A stretch of DNA of 64,000 bases from Bagarius yarrelli (taxonomy: Eukaryota; Chordata; Actinopteri; Siluriformes; Sisoridae), in the NCBI GenBank assembly GCA_005784505.1, contig VCAZ01000069.1:960896-1024895 (forward strand), read 5' to 3'. Below, one piece after another: positions 9,613-22,745 of this stretch. The notes beneath the pieces are model-generated. The model did not search any database, was not told the origin of the DNA, and worked only from the letters and a program-made list of their open reading frames with translations. Position 1 is the stretch's first letter; each line of letters opens with the position of its first letter. The position numbers and the translations under genes were made by a program.

Positions 9613-11675
9613 TTTAAATTCAATTTCAATAATATAAATTTTGTCATCTATACTTAAAATTAAAATGAAATCATTTACATTGAAACATAACACTGCATAA
9701 AATAATGTAATAGTATAATTGTTTCAAATAGTTTTTTGAACATACAAATAAGAAACGATGGAAAGACGATTCGTTTAAACGGATGATTCATCAGATGTTT
9801 ATGTATAAGCGAAATAAAACCTTGACTCAATTGATTCGTTCGAAACACTGAATCATTTAGCAGCGAATCGGATGTGCTTTGATAGTCTCTTTCTGCGTTT
9901 ACATCTTTAAATGTGAAATAAATAAGCTGAAATTAGTCAGTAGCTGCTAAAACAGGTGCAGTTTTTTTTTTTTCGATCAAATTTTTTTTCACAAGCATCT
10001 TCTGACGTTCTTTTCGATGTCTAATCACACAAGATCAGTTTTTCAAAATAAATGTGTATGTTGGTTTTCTCGAAACGTCCTTTACTGACCTCTAAGCTGT
10101 CTTTGTCTTGTACCGCTGCCTGCAGCTGAATCATTTACATAAATGTATGTGTCTGAATAACCTGCCACGGACAAGCTGCTACAGAAGCCATGCAGGTTTA
10201 TGTATTTTAAAATAAGAGTCATTGATCTGAAAGGTTTATTTTAAAGTCTCCATTGATCTGATGTGATTGCTTTGGTTTCACCAAAGGATTCCTGCCCTAC
10301 AGTTATACATTTATTTAAGTATTTCATTTCCAAAATCATCCGAGTAAAATATTCTGTTTCTACAAACTTCTGTCGAATGTTTTTCTGCTGTATAGCACTA
10401 GGGGAGAAATCCCTCGCTTGCTGATGATACATCTCATCATATTAACCTTTCCATCCTGCCAGAGTTAGTAAAACCTACAACAGTGCACTAAAGCTGTAGC
10501 TGAAGTCATCACCAGTCAGTATTTTTTACAAAGCAGACCGGTTTCTGCTTCAGCTTCCTTGACAGTTTCGACCTGACTGTATAAAAGATTTCCCACTTCA
10601 TTGATTTGCATATGATTAATATTTTTACAGTTATCCAGAAAGGCTAGGGGCTTCATCCTTTTCCAGTTCACAGACTACCAAGTTGCCCCACGTACAACTG
10701 ATTGTTTTCTGGTCGCAATAGTTATTAAGGAAAACATTGATAGAAAACCCTGAAATGCTTTCTGTCTTTAGTAAATATTTGAGAGTTTGGGCTCTAAAAT
10801 CACAATACGAGTAAATCAAACCCATAGCAAAACCCTGGCCTCCCCTAGTCCACCTTGTGCCCCCTTTCTGCTCTGTAATGGCTAGCATACATATGGTGCC
10901 CTCCAACAAATGGAAGGGGCTTTTAGTGGGATGTCTCATAGCTAATGGACAGTGTCTCAACAGATCAGTGGGTCAAACCATCAGCTGAATAAGCATCAGT
11001 GTGAAACTGGGAGCCATGCATTCACTTACAGCCATAGCTTCACTAGACTTCTAAAAAGTTATACAAGAGAGCACTAATGTAAATTGTTAGGGTTTAAATT
11101 GCTACTTGACAATTTTCTATAGTCTTTAAGTTCCTTATTCATAGTCTAATTTGGGTTGAAACAGTTTAGAGAACAATTGACAGGGACCTGAAGTTAGAGA
11201 TCAATGTAGTTCACGTTAAACAGTCTGGTGTAATAGATGTTCTGTAATTATGTCATGAAAATTGCTATAGTGAGTTATAGTGCTGATAACTAGTACTTTA
11301 GTTGTCGATGTTGTTTGAAATTGGCTCTACACACTTTTCTTACTCCACACAAACATACTTGTTTGAGAGATGCCAGGGGAGTAAGAGACCTGCGAAAGAC
11401 CATTACCACCGTGCAGCGTGGGCCATCAGTGAAGCCAAACCCTGGAGACACTTACACTGAAGCTGACAAATAAATCAGAAAGATTCTGAGACAAAATGCC
11501 ATGAGGGTGAAACTGCACACATTACCTTACACTTCACTGAAGAAAATCTAAAGATCATTTTTATAGTTCATGCTTTGACATATTAAAATTTCTGAATTGC
11601 TTTTCAGCCCAACGCCTTTGTAAAAAGTTACTGTAACTGTTCGAGTTAATGTAACTGAAGGCCTGTATTCTTGGT

Positions 11676-11845
11676 AGGGGTCTTTCTGTGTAGAGTTGCC
11701 ACGTTGTGCTTGCGTGGGTTTACTTCCTCCCACAGTCCAAAAACATGTATGTTAGGTTAATTGGTGATTCAGTATTGCCCATGTGTGTGTGTGTGTGTGT
11801 TTGTGGTTGATTGTCTGTATCTGACCCTGTGATGGACTTCTATTA
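11676..11845 (+). repeat. interspersed repeat (GAAT-tail family), truncated copy
   Basis: Contains tctttctgtgtagagttgcc, cttcctcccacagtccaaaa, acatgtatgttaggttaatt, a (GT)n expansion at 11783-11801 and ctgaccctgtgatggacttc. The 3' part with the tail is missing. Confidence 0.8.
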
Positions 11846-13945
11846 GACCTGCTGCACGCTGGATGTTTTTAGTTTTTTACACCATTTGTTGCAAATTCTA
11901 AATAATTCTAAATTCTCCTTCTATTCTAAAGTTTTATATCAACATTAAGTGAAATTTTTAGCCAGTATTGCGTTATGTTATGCTGACACATGATTAGAAA
12001 ATTGTATGGGTGAGTAGTGTTGTTTCTACTGAAATGCTCAGTGAATTTTACCAACATTATAAGACTCAAGTAGTTAGCATATTTGATATTCATATTATAA
12101 GTCCAGTTTTTCTCTGTGTTTCCTTTAGGGTATCTTAATTCCCTCTCCAAGTCCAAACTTCTGCATTGTTGGCTAATGTCCTTCTCTAAATTGCCTTGAT
12201 ATGTGAGTGATATGTGAGTGTGTATATAATTGTGCAACTGTAATAGATCGGCACGCTGTCCAAGGCATCCTACGACTATAAGTGCCATCTTGTACCATGA
12301 GTCCCCTGGCCTCCAGGCTCAATGCAACTCCGTATAGGACGTGTGCTTCAAATATGGTAGGTTAAATTTGGAAATAAATATAACATTTGCTTTTATTATT
12401 AAAAATATAACAAAATATACCTACATAATAATAGAATTAGACTAGTATTATTAAGCGTTGTATTAGATTTGATCCTGGATTTGATATAAGCAGGAATTTT
12501 ACTGTAATTTACTGTATAGTGTATTTTAAAAATGGAAATAAAACAAATTCTAATAAAAAAGACTGGAAATAGACTGGATTTTCGAGTTTGTCGGTAATGT
12601 TGAACAAAAAAAAGGGTCTAAAAGGTTAAGAAATTGTTATATTGTTATTTCAAATTTATTTTAAACTGTTAATTCATTACTTAAACCGTTTTTTATTTTT
12701 AATAATGTACAGTTAAACTGACCAACAAAAAATAAATGGCAAGCCGTATAGGTATTTCAATTCATTAGAAATGATTTAAATAATTAAAATTGGTAAGCGA
12801 GGCTGTAAAAAAACAAAAGAAAAGGATCTGAATGGACTGTACTGTACATTCCAGCTAATCCACTTCATTTCTTTCAATTTGTTAACAAGACTCTTCTGTA
12901 AAAAGGGTCCAGTAAAAGGGTCCTACACATAAGAGAGGGTAAAGAGTTAAACTAGCCATTAGCAATGCCATAGAGCACTTTTAGCATCTCACAAGGTTAA
13001 TGAGAACAGTCTTCAGTGACTGAAATGCTCAAGTAGCTTTTATTGTATCATAATAATGAATGAATGGTCCGAAGATAAAATAAAATAAATGAACTCAGAA
13101 GCCGTGAGTAAAATGTATGTGCCACACACACACACACAACTATTAAAATAGAGGCCAAGGGAAATATCTCAACGGTCGGCGTTACTTTCCTTAAGTGACA
13201 TTTTTTTTTTTTTTTGAAAAATATTTGTCCGCAGGTCACTGCTCCCTCTTTTAAAGGTTTAAACGTTTTCGCTACAGAACATTAAATATCTCTCCGCATT
13301 ATAGAAGCAGATTTCATGGCGTGCACCATCCTAAACGCCATTCTTTGAACTGCAAACGTCTGACGTGGCCACCGACGAAGTAGCTGCGGTCAGTCATTTT
13401 GAGCCTCGGCTGTCACAATCATAATATCGCTTGTGGCGTAGACGTGTTGTCATCATCTTCCATAGTGCCACCATGCTGAGTTAGTCACTTATGACTAAGT
13501 GATGGGACTGGTGTGTGTGTGTGTGTGTGTGTGAGACCATGTCATCTGTGTAGAGTGTTGTCTTACATCAACGTGTCCGCTCGGCAGCCTGAGGGCTTAG
13601 CGGCTGATTACTTTCTGAGTGCACATGCCCCAAACGCTGCATCAAGTTGTCAGGAACTCTTTTCACGTCCGCCATTTCCATCACTTTCACCCTTTCTGAG
13701 ACAATAATATTGTAACCGCAGCAGAATGAAGTGTGGCTTTTTGAGGCTGGCTTCACATTCCTTTCTCTTGTTGTCCCTCATCATTTTGCACCGCAGTTAA
13801 AGTGGCGATATAGAAAATTGGTAAAGCGAGACACCGATTAATACTGTTCACACTAATGACTCGCCCTCTACCTGTATGCACACTCTACAGTGTTTATGCA
13901 CATACTGTATATTTACTGGGACAATTACTCAAATTCCTTTCATCA

Positions 13946-15080
13946 CTATTCGTATGCTCTAATGTTGTATATTTTACATGCTAACCGTCCAATACTACTG
14001 TTAATATGATCTAATGTTATATGTTTACGGTCCAGTACTACTGTTTATATATATTCTAATGTTCTTTGTTTACAACCCAACACTACTGTTCATATGATCT
14101 AATGTTATATGTTTACGGTCCAATACTACTGTTTATATCATCTAATATTATATGTTTACGGTTCAGTACTACTGTTTATATATATTCTAATGTTCTTTGT
14201 TTACAACCCAACACTACTGTTCATATGATCTAATGTTATATGTTTACGGTCCAATACTACTGTTTATATGCTCGAATGTTATATGTTTACAGATTAATAC
14301 TTCTGTTTATATGATCTAATGTTATTGTTTTACCGCCCAATACTACTGTTTATATGCCTTAATGTTATATGTTTACAGTCCAATACTACTGTTTATATGC
14401 TTGAATGTTATATGTTTACAGTCCAATACTACTGTTTATATGCTCTAATTTTATATGTTTACAGTCCAATACTACTGTTTATATGCTTGAATGTTATATG
14501 TTTACAGTCCAATACTACTGTTTATATGCTCTAATTTTATATGTTTACAGTCCAATACCACTGTTTATATGATCTAATGTTATATGTTTACGGTCCAATA
14601 CTACTGTTTATATGCTGGAATGTTATATGTTTACGGTCCAATACTACTGTTTATATGCTGGAATGTTATATGTTTACGGTCCAATACTACTGTTTATATG
14701 CTCTAATGTTATACGATTCTGGTCCAATACTACTGTTTATATGCTCAAATGGTATATGTTTACAGATTAATACTTCTGATTATATGCTCGAATGTTATTG
14801 TTTTATGGCCCAATACTACTGTTTATATGCTTGAATGTTATATGTTTACGGTCCAATACTACTGTTTATATGCTGGAATGTTATATGTTTACGGTCCAAT
14901 ACTACTGTTTATATGCTTGAGTTTTATATGTTTACGGTCCAATACTACTGTTTATATGCTTGAATGTTATATGTTTACGGTCCAATACTACTGTTTATAT
15001 GCTGGAATGTTATATGTTTACAGTCCAATACTACTGTTTATATGCTTGAATGTTATATGTTTATGGTCTAACAGTGTTTA
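13946..15080. repeat. 43-bp minisatellite, about 26 units
   Basis: Unit of 43 bp built around tgtttatatgctggaatgtt, atatgtttac and ggtccaatactac. A few units are 45 bp (tatatatattctaatgttctttg). Variable sites include g/a in tttac(g/a)gtcc and the gctggaa/gcttgaa/gctctaa word. Because 43 is not a multiple of three, the reading frame cycles every 129 nt, giving long open frames (14319-14534, 14541-14834, 14749-15081) whose repeated peptides are artefacts. Confidence 0.97.
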
Positions 15081-15610
15081 ACAGTCGTAAAATGCATTTC
15101 ACTGCATGTTGTCCTACGGATGATTCCTCATATGTCGAATACTGATCGTCCAGTACAACAGCAGGATCAGTAACACTAAAGTATTTTCCTATACTGATAA
15201 ATCACATGTCGGTTCTTTATTATCACAGTAAGAGGCGTTTTAAAGAAAGGCGTGTCTTTCATTAAAAAGACATTTAAACAGTAGCGTCTTCGCATATCTA
15301 CTGCATTACGCCACACTTCCAGCAGGCCTGTAGTTCTATTTTTATTTTATGCCACCGTATTATAGGATATGTAGTCGTGTTAACGTTTATGTTCATAAGT
15401 CTAATAAAAACCAGTATGTGGAACAATAATCGCTAGTACTATGTTATTCCGCCTGTAGCTTAAGTGCACAACGTTGGAGTTAAGGGCTTCTATTATTTTG
15501 TATGTAAGCAGAAGGTTCAATTTGATTTCTATTGGGTTTGTGTAAGGTTTGCACAATAACGTATTCACTACCGGCTTACGCTTATAACACCGTTTTTTCC
15601 TTCATTTATT

Positions 15611-15780
15611 TAAATTTACATTTCGGGCTTTCGTCAGACGCCCTTATCCAGAGCAACTTACTTTTATCTCTTTCATAAAACTAAGTAAATAGGGGTTAGG
15701 GGCCTTGCGAAGGGGCCCAGCAGTGGCAAATTGCTGACGCTGGGAAAAGAACCCTGATCTTTCCAATTGGCAGTCTAACA
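15611..15780 (-). repeat. SINE, reverse copy lacking part of the head
   Basis: Reversed tail aaatttacatttcgggcttt, core gacgcccttatccagagcaa, ggggccttgcgaaggggccc linker and ccaattggcagtctaaca. It breaks off before the A-box-like segment, next to an AT microsatellite. Confidence 0.85.
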
Positions 15781-15793
15781 AGAAGGAAAAGGG

Positions 15794-15797
<4 letters not shown>

Positions 15798-15832
<35 letters not shown>
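15798..15832. repeat. (AT)n microsatellite
   Basis: Pure at dinucleotides between the SINE and the presumed end of the esrrg transcript. Confidence 0.95.
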
Positions 15833-15836
<4 letters not shown>

Positions 15837-15889
15837 CTCCAATCAAAAGACAAGAAAGTAAAGCCAGAAATAAAGAGTAAGGCCAAAGT

Positions 15890-18800
15890 CAAAACGGGAA
15901 GCATGTTTTAATATTGCTCTACCATTATCCTGAAAGGCATAATTGAAGTTACACATCTGAATTGATCGTAGTTACAGAATCATAGGTCTCTCTTTTTGCA
16001 TTGAACAATATATACAATGTAAAATAAATACATTTACACAAATGGACAGAATCGTTGGAGCACACCGTATGCTACACGTCACAAAAATATACAAGTAATT
16101 GTTTCACTGATGTTCAGCACATCTAGAGCTACAGACATGGTATCTCACTACAGGCTGTTTCAGCAACTCCTGGACTGCAATTTTATATCATCTTAGTGAT
16201 CATATACATTTTTATTTACTTATTTAGTATTTTTTTTTTGTTTGTTTATTGGTTTAAATAACACCCCCCCCCTCCCTCCGTGTCTTCCTCTAGGTCTTTC
16301 CAGTTGATTAGTGTTTCTTACATTGGAAAAAAAAAACCCCATCCTTCGTTACATCTCGCAGACAAGAATAAATACAACCCGTGCCCATAAGTTCCTCTCT
16401 CATAAAAAATAGCAGTTGTTTGTACATCTATTTTTCCCCCTTATTATTATTATTTTTACATTGCAAAATAGTCCGATAAATACAGCATTTTTGATCTAAG
16501 TCAGTTGCAGAGTGTGACTCCTGATTGCCACAGATATTGCTTTAAATAAGTAAATATGTCGGAAAAAAGGATCGACTCTCATTTACGCTTGGATTTTCGA
16601 CTACTTTAATATGTCCGAGAGCAAATAGAGCCTACAGCGAATCCTGGGACTACGCCGTTTAAATGATCACTAAAGGAGTTGAGGAAAATGCTATGATTGG
16701 AAGAATCTATATTGTATATGCGAACGCTGTGTGTAAAGAAATACTCAGGCTCGAACAGCGAGTCTTGATGTGGGTCAGATGTTTTTCTCGGATTTAGCTG
16801 ATCCCAAGAACGCACTCCGGCCCAGGACTGCTTGCTGTAACATCTGTGTGACTTTTCTATAATAATTATATTAATAATAATAAAAAAAAAACCCCTATAC
16901 TAAAACAAAACAAAAACGAAAGCTCAGCTTCAATCACTTTAAACGATCATGTCATCATGTTTGCATGGCGTTGTGTACCATTGAGAAAGACAAAATGTAA
17001 CAGACAAAAAAACAGCACCTTTCTGCCATATAGACTGTGTATTTAAAAAAAAAAAAAGTGCCAACATCCGACCAACAGCAGGAACCCTCAAACGTTCAAC
17101 CATCCAACATCGAGCCACGATAAATGTACAGGGAGGAAAAAAAAAAAAAAAAGACCCACTCCAAAGCACAGTCTCAAATGATTCTGTATAGACAATTAAT
17201 ACACAGTTCCTAAAGAACACAGAGGAAAGAAAAATAAAAGAATTAAAAGCCAATCCTTTTTTTTTTTTTTTTTCTCGTCATTTCTGTCGTTCGGCACACA
17301 AAGTTTAAGTGTTAGAAACTGGATCCTACACCAAAAAAAACCAACAAAAAAACCCCATTTCTTTCATTCGCAGCCTCAAAGATTTAAAGATAATATTACA
17401 AGAATCTCTCAGCATGGCAGGCCTTATATACAGCAGCGAGCGAGATAAAAAAAAAAACCTCAGAAATAAATTATTATATTTAAAAAAAGAATCCACTACT
17501 ATTTAAAAAAAATTCAAGCGCATTATTATTATTATTATTATTATTATTTTTTTAACCTAAGATATACAGTGTTAGTCTACAGGAAAGTAGTTAGATAAAA
17601 TGATCCCTTGTTTTTCTTTATTTAGTTTTAAATATTTGTTGCACCTTCCTTTAAATAACTGTTAATCACTTATACATCAGTAAAAGATCGATTTACGTTG
17701 ATTATGAAACCGGTGAGCTAACCAAAGTTCTGGATTTAAAAAAACCTTCATCCGTGCTGTGTCTCCTGAGGATTCATTCGTTCATACATCCAGTAGTGTC
17801 TCTGTTTCTACCCTGTCTTAAAAAAAACCTAAAAAAAACCCCAGCACACATAAAAAAATTAAAAAAAAACTATTATTAAAAGAGAAAAAAATAATAATAG
17901 GAAAGAAGAGAATATTAGGAAACAAAAACTACAGCAGACGAGGAAGATGTAGAAGCTGAACTTTTTTTCTTTTTCTTTTTTTTCTTTTTTCATTTTCTTC
18001 CAATGAAACGTCTCGGTTTAGTTTTATAGCGTTCATTTACAATATACAACATTTAAAGAAGATTCAGGAAAAAAAAAAAATACCCCCATAGACCTACTAA
18101 TACTGATATATTTTCGATAAGTGTGTGACGCAGAGCACGTAGTACGTAGTATGTTAAAAAGTACATTGTGATACTCGTGGCCATGTTTTTTGGGTAAAGA
18201 ACCACAAAAAAAAACAAAAAAAAACAAACTAAGAGCTACACAATTTTTTTCCTAAGTGCTAAGATACTGCATTGATTAATTAAAAACAAATAACATATCA
18301 GTAAAAGTAAGTTTGGTGGTAATAGAGAATGCATATATCGTTGTGTTGAGCTGATCATGTTCATGGTCCTTCTGGCCATCGATAGAATCTCACACTGTAA
18401 TTATCGCATCGCAGAAAGGAAAGTTAAAGCTGGAAGTAATTTAGGGCACAAAACAAAAATTGCATAAATTTACCCCTCTTTATCAACCCTCTATTGCTTG
18501 GAGAAGCGTTCTCCGCCGACACAAAGCATAAAAGCTGGTAGAAAAAAAAAAAAAAAAAAAAAAAAATCAATTGCAAGTCTGGCGTCCGTACTACATACTA
18601 CGATATTTACACCCCTTTAGTATAAACGCACTAAGAACAAAATGAAGCACAGTCAAATATCAATAAATAAATGAGGCTATTCCTTGTCCGCTACAGTACC
18701 TCTGTTTCGTATTGCATGAGAGACTAAAGTTGTTTTGGAAGACTTAAAAAACGAAGAGGAAGAAAAAAAAAAGAAAAAAAAAAAAAAAAAAAAGAAGAGA

Positions 18801-19521
18801 ATCGAGCCCCGATGACTGCTTTGTGGTGGAAATGATCGAATATCATGAGCAGCTTTTTTAGATGTATTGAGGAAAAAAAAATTACCAATCAAACAAACAA
18901 ACTGAATCTCTGTACGGTGACTGCGCTCTGAATGGTCAGAACGCTCGCGTGAGGTCAGGTGGTCTGGTGGTCAGGTGGTAACGGAACTGCTTGTTGTGAA
19001 GGTGTGGCTTTCGGTTCAAGAGGGACTATCGGACGTGAGTTTGAGACGTTACAGTTTCATCGGTATCCCACTCAGTGGAACTCCTTCCTTTGGCAGGGTT
19101 TTTTTTTCTTTAAATTCTTGGATCCAGGTTTTTTTTTTTTTTTTAAAGTGAAAATCAACAAAATGTTCTTTTTTTTTTTTTTTTGAAAGCTTGAAAAACT
19201 GCACTGATTTTTCAGAGAAGAAGAAGAAGAAGTCAAAAGCTGGTTCGAACAAAGTCCTGCTGCGAAATAGTCTTTTTTTTTATTAAGTCTTGGTCTATTA
19301 AGCACGTTCTAGATTTAGTTTGTACCTCAACAGCCACACGTTATTTGTTTCTTTGATGCATTTAGCATAACGTCAGTAATGAAGGTAAAGTTAAGTCATG
19401 ATTAGACAACGTTGTTGAGAGAAGTTTTGCAAGCGGTATATCAGTCATCGCCTGCTCGGTGTGGTGTAGTGAGAGAGAGCTGTGCTCGTCTGGACGCCCG
19501 CTATGGGTGGCGGTGATCGAG
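15890..19521 (-). other. esrrg: probable 3' UTR of esrrg (about 3.6 kb)
   Basis: The block after the TAG stop is free of SINEs and begins where the SINE and AT repeat at 15611-15832 end. On the minus strand it is U/A-rich with many homopolymer runs (for example 17258-17275, 18542-18566 and 18768-18793) and an (ATT)n run at 17521-17548. A minus-strand ATTAAA (15907-15912) could serve as the distal poly(A) signal; AATAAA also occurs at 16245-16250. A Pumilio-type TGTATATA lies at 16016-16009. Long 3' UTRs are usual for ESRRG. The extent is inference; the small open frames in it look non-coding. Confidence 0.45.
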
Positions 19522-19766
19522 CTAGACCTTAGCCTCCAGCAGCTCCAGGAAGAGTTTGTGCATGGGCACCTTGCCGTCCTGTTTAATGCTGTAGAAGTGC
19601 TGCACGGCTTTAGTGGAGGTCTGGCGCAGCAGCGGCAGCGTCATAAGCAGCTTTCCGGCGCGGCGCGGGTCCTCGGCATGCTGGCTGCTTTCGTAGTCCT
19701 GCAGCGCCTCGTGCAGCACGTCCTGCAACTTCTGCACCGCCTCCACATCCTCTATGTGCATGGAGT
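19522..19766 (-). CDS. esrrg: estrogen-related receptor gamma, last coding exon (LBD helices ~9-12)
   Basis: Acceptor TGCTTAG (19773-19767), stop TAG at 19524-19522. The first two bases join the G of the previous exon to make Asp, giving [15 protein letters not shown] as in ERR gamma. It covers residues about 378-458 by human numbering, including Phe435 of the ligand pocket and the AF-2 helix ([12 protein letters not shown]; mammals have LEMLEAKV). The family-typical [16 protein letters not shown] dimer-helix segment is present. The set [20 protein letters not shown] favours gamma over beta (YIEDLEAVQ). Constitutively active orphan nuclear receptor, controlling oxidative metabolism genes. It is followed by a long 3' UTR. 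Confidence 0.97.
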
Positions 19767-22745
19767 CTAAGCAAGAACCACAGACATGCTCTGTTATACG
19801 TCTATATCATTTGAATACTCTTGATTTAAGAAAATACCACGAGACACCGTATAATCGAATCTGCATCTTATTCAAGTAAAATCATCTGCATGCAATGAAA
19901 AAAGCAAGTACAATAATTGTCTATGTGTACAAGAAAAGAGCAGAGGATCCCTGCTAGAAAAAAAAAAGCGAGGAAAACGGGATTGACTCGTCTTTTCTGC
20001 CAGACTGGAAAACTGCTCATTCTACAGTGATTAAATGCACACTGGAGTATTACGCTGCGAGGTTGCGCTCGGCGCATGTTTACAAGTCTCTCCGAGGGCC
20101 TGATGAATAGCACACGCGACAGAAACGACACTTGGAAGCGAGCTGATACGAAGCACGAGCCTGAACAAGAGGGGACAATGAGACGCCTATTCAGGCATCA
20201 ATCCCTCCGCATGACTGGCATTGTCGAAGAGGAATGTCAGACACGGGTTTCATTTGCATATTTGCTTGTTAGCAAGGCATGCACGCTTGCCTGGGCACCT
20301 CTACGACGGTAGCGAGACTCTTCGAACGAAAAGCTCTTGGCTGTAACGTTCTCATGGGGTTGGAGTCTATTGAAAACACTGAGCTGAGAGTTCTGCCAAA
20401 TAGTTGGCATACAGACTGTGGGTGGAATTTTAATGCTTTTTTTTAACTGGAGAAAAAAAAAAAAAAAAAAGAAATGGGAAAAGCTTTACAGCAGCCGCTC
20501 GGGTAAAGATGCTTTAATGGACCGCCAAAACAACACCCTGAAGCCTGCGATATTGTGTGCTTCATTACGTGAGCAGAAAGCCACCCTCCTGAGACTATAT
20601 GTCAGACATGCACAAGTCTTTAGCCAAGTTATTATAATTCACACCTTTATCTGAATCAATACATACACGCCAAATAATAACTGCAGGGTCAAATATTGAT
20701 GAGGGACAAATCATGTACAGTCTCTCCGCTCTTTCCTCTATTCGAAGTTTTTAAAGAGCTGTAAGGGGTTGTGCAGTTTGTCTACTATACATAAATAGCT
20801 GAACACTCCGCAAGGTCTCATCTATCAGTCACATGGGCTTTGGCCATCTGAAAAAAGTGACCCGTGACAAGACGAGATCCATGCTAGAAAAATGCTTAAC
20901 TGCACCTTTCCACCAAGCCTGCCATGCCGGCAGTGCCATCAATCTAAGTATCAGTAGAGGTGCCAGACAACTTACACCATTCAGGGAAACGGATACATTA
21001 TTGTCCTGGCTTAAGAAGGAAGATCTGGGTTTTTGTTTTTTGTTTTTTTATTTCAGAAAGATAGATAGAAGTTTCAATAGAGGCTTTGCGTCAAATGTTG
21101 TTAGAGGGCGAAGCCGATGATAGACAATTCACGTAGTCTACTGCTATAGAAAGTATGAGAAAATAGTCCTTTATCGTAAAAAAGGAATAAATCCTAGTAA
21201 TAACTGACCTAAAGAACCCTAAATTAAATGAAATGATAGTTTGTTAGCGATTATACGAATAGCAATCAGATCTGATCTGGACAGGAATCGCAGGCTAGGA
21301 TTCACTCCCATGCAGCCAGCAGGCAATAACACATGACAACAGGAACATGTCCAGAAGAGGAGAGGAAAGGAATGGTGTTAAGTCTGTCCAAATAAATCTG
21401 CCCATCACTCTAGCTTTTATTATCCATCTCCCTTCAGAACAAAACAAAACAATCGCCACCCCATCAGTCTCTAGGCGTCTCGTCATCGCAAAGAGGGACG
21501 AACTGTTAATTACAAAATCAATTAAAACAGAATTTCTCCAGAGCCGCACACCCTCTCCTTCTGGAGGGCAGCGGGGGGTGCGAGCGTCCAGCGGGCCGAG
21601 CTGTTGTCTGTGAGCGAGAGCAAGAGCAATCTGCTTTTTCATTTTTCAGCATGGCCAGACCCAGCCGGAGATTGATCGTCACATATGGCCTCGGAAAACA
21701 AACTGTCAATAGTTTGAGCGCTGGAGAATTTGAACAAATAGCTGTCCTCCTATTCAAGCCACTCTCTGCATCCCATTTAACAGATTTCATCGACAGTTTC
21801 CTTCTTGTAATTAAAGGGGGGAGGTTTAAAAAAAACAACCACGACCAGCGACCAAGATAAAGTTCAAAAATGGGGTCAAAGGAAAAGAGTCACTGGGGAT
21901 GGAGGGGCACAACATCTAAGCAGGTTATTGACACACAGGAGCACCGCTGATGGGCTCCTTGTTTAAGAATAGACTTATGCTAATGAGGGGAAGGAGGACA
22001 TGCCTACAAACAAAGCGGGCAGGAGGTGTCAGAGATCTCTGCACTTGTTCAGAACAATTTGATGGATTTGTGTCTAATTATATCAGGGAGGGTCTGTGCT
22101 GACCATACTCCAGACTTCTGCTAATAAAAATACGGCAAATTCAATAATAATACTGTATGTGACATAATTCCGACTATAAACATCCACTTACTGATAATAC
22201 CTCCACTTTATATACAACACCTGTACATCACTTAGGAGTAATTTAAGTAGCCAATCAGTCATAGAGACGGGTTAAGATCTAGATCTAATGAAAAATATTG
22301 TGACTTAGCATAGTTGGTTCTTTAGATTTTAGTTTTTCTGAAACTGCTGATCTACTGGAATTTTTTACATCCAACACTTCTGCACACTTTACACCAAGGG
22401 TCTCCAAACTCGGTACTAAAGGGTCGATGTCTTGCAAAGTTATCTCCAGCCCTAATCAAACACACTTGAACTAGCTAATCATGCTCCTGCTAGTTATACT
22501 TGGAACTTACAGGCAAGTGTGTTGTGGCAAGTTGGACTTAAACTATGCAGGACACCGACCCTCCAGGACAACAAATATGGTGACCCCTGGAATAAAGGAA
22601 GGACAGTTTTGGCACTGGTTTGGCACTCTTTAATTCAAATGAGTTGAAGTAAACCACATTTTACTAAAACATTCCAAAGAACACAAATATTCTATACCAA
22701 CAAGTAAGAGAACTCATATCTATTCGCTGGAATGCAATTGCTTAC
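19767..22745 (-). other. esrrg: esrrg intron before the last exon
   Basis: 3.0-kb phase-1 intron, donor GTAAGC (22745-22740) and acceptor TTAG (19770-19767). It contains a poly-A run (20453-20470), a palindromic MITE (22394-22590) and two repeat-free, CG-containing stretches (about 20060-20300 and 21300-21850) that look unusually complex. Open frames at 21295-21642 and neighbours on both strands have no recognisable domain. Confidence 0.85.
22394..22590. mobile_element. palindromic MITE (hAT-like, 197 bp)
   Basis: The ends are inverted: ccaagggtctcca at the left and tggtgacccctgg at the right. Inner parts also pair: aaacacacttgaac with the later caagtgtgttgtgg, and the left gtcttgcaaagtt with ctatgcaggacac. 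It contains the teleost repeat words ctccagccctaatcaaacac and gaccctccaggac. No coding capacity. The copy is diverged and no clear target duplication is visible. Confidence 0.75.

Larger units (their letters stand above)
4447..15889. other. intergenic region between esrrg 3' end and ush2a promoter
   Basis: About 11.4 kb without a recognisable gene. It holds SINE copies, three copies of a second repeat family, AT and GA microsatellites, and the 43-bp minisatellite at 13.9-15.1 kb, all listed separately. Stretches not explained by repeats include 7750-9190, 9620-11670 and 11850-13940; they are AT-rich with short homopolymers and (GT)n runs near 8912-8924, 11783-11801 and 13511-13533. Minus-strand open frames at 10241-10432 and 10631-10960 (63 and 109 codons) have no recognised domain. 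Confidence 0.75.

Noticed and set aside
14319..15081. Three frames with repeated YVYSPILLFICLNVICLQ-like peptide, looking like a multi-pass membrane protein
   Set aside because: The 43-bp minisatellite cycles through the frames every 129 nt; the periodic hydrophobic peptide follows from the DNA repeat.
19459..19770. 103-codon plus-strand frame
   Set aside because: Antisense shadow of the last esrrg exon.
21295..21860. Overlapping frames on both strands near the esrrg 3' intron
   Set aside because: No domain or conserved motif; open on several frames by chance.
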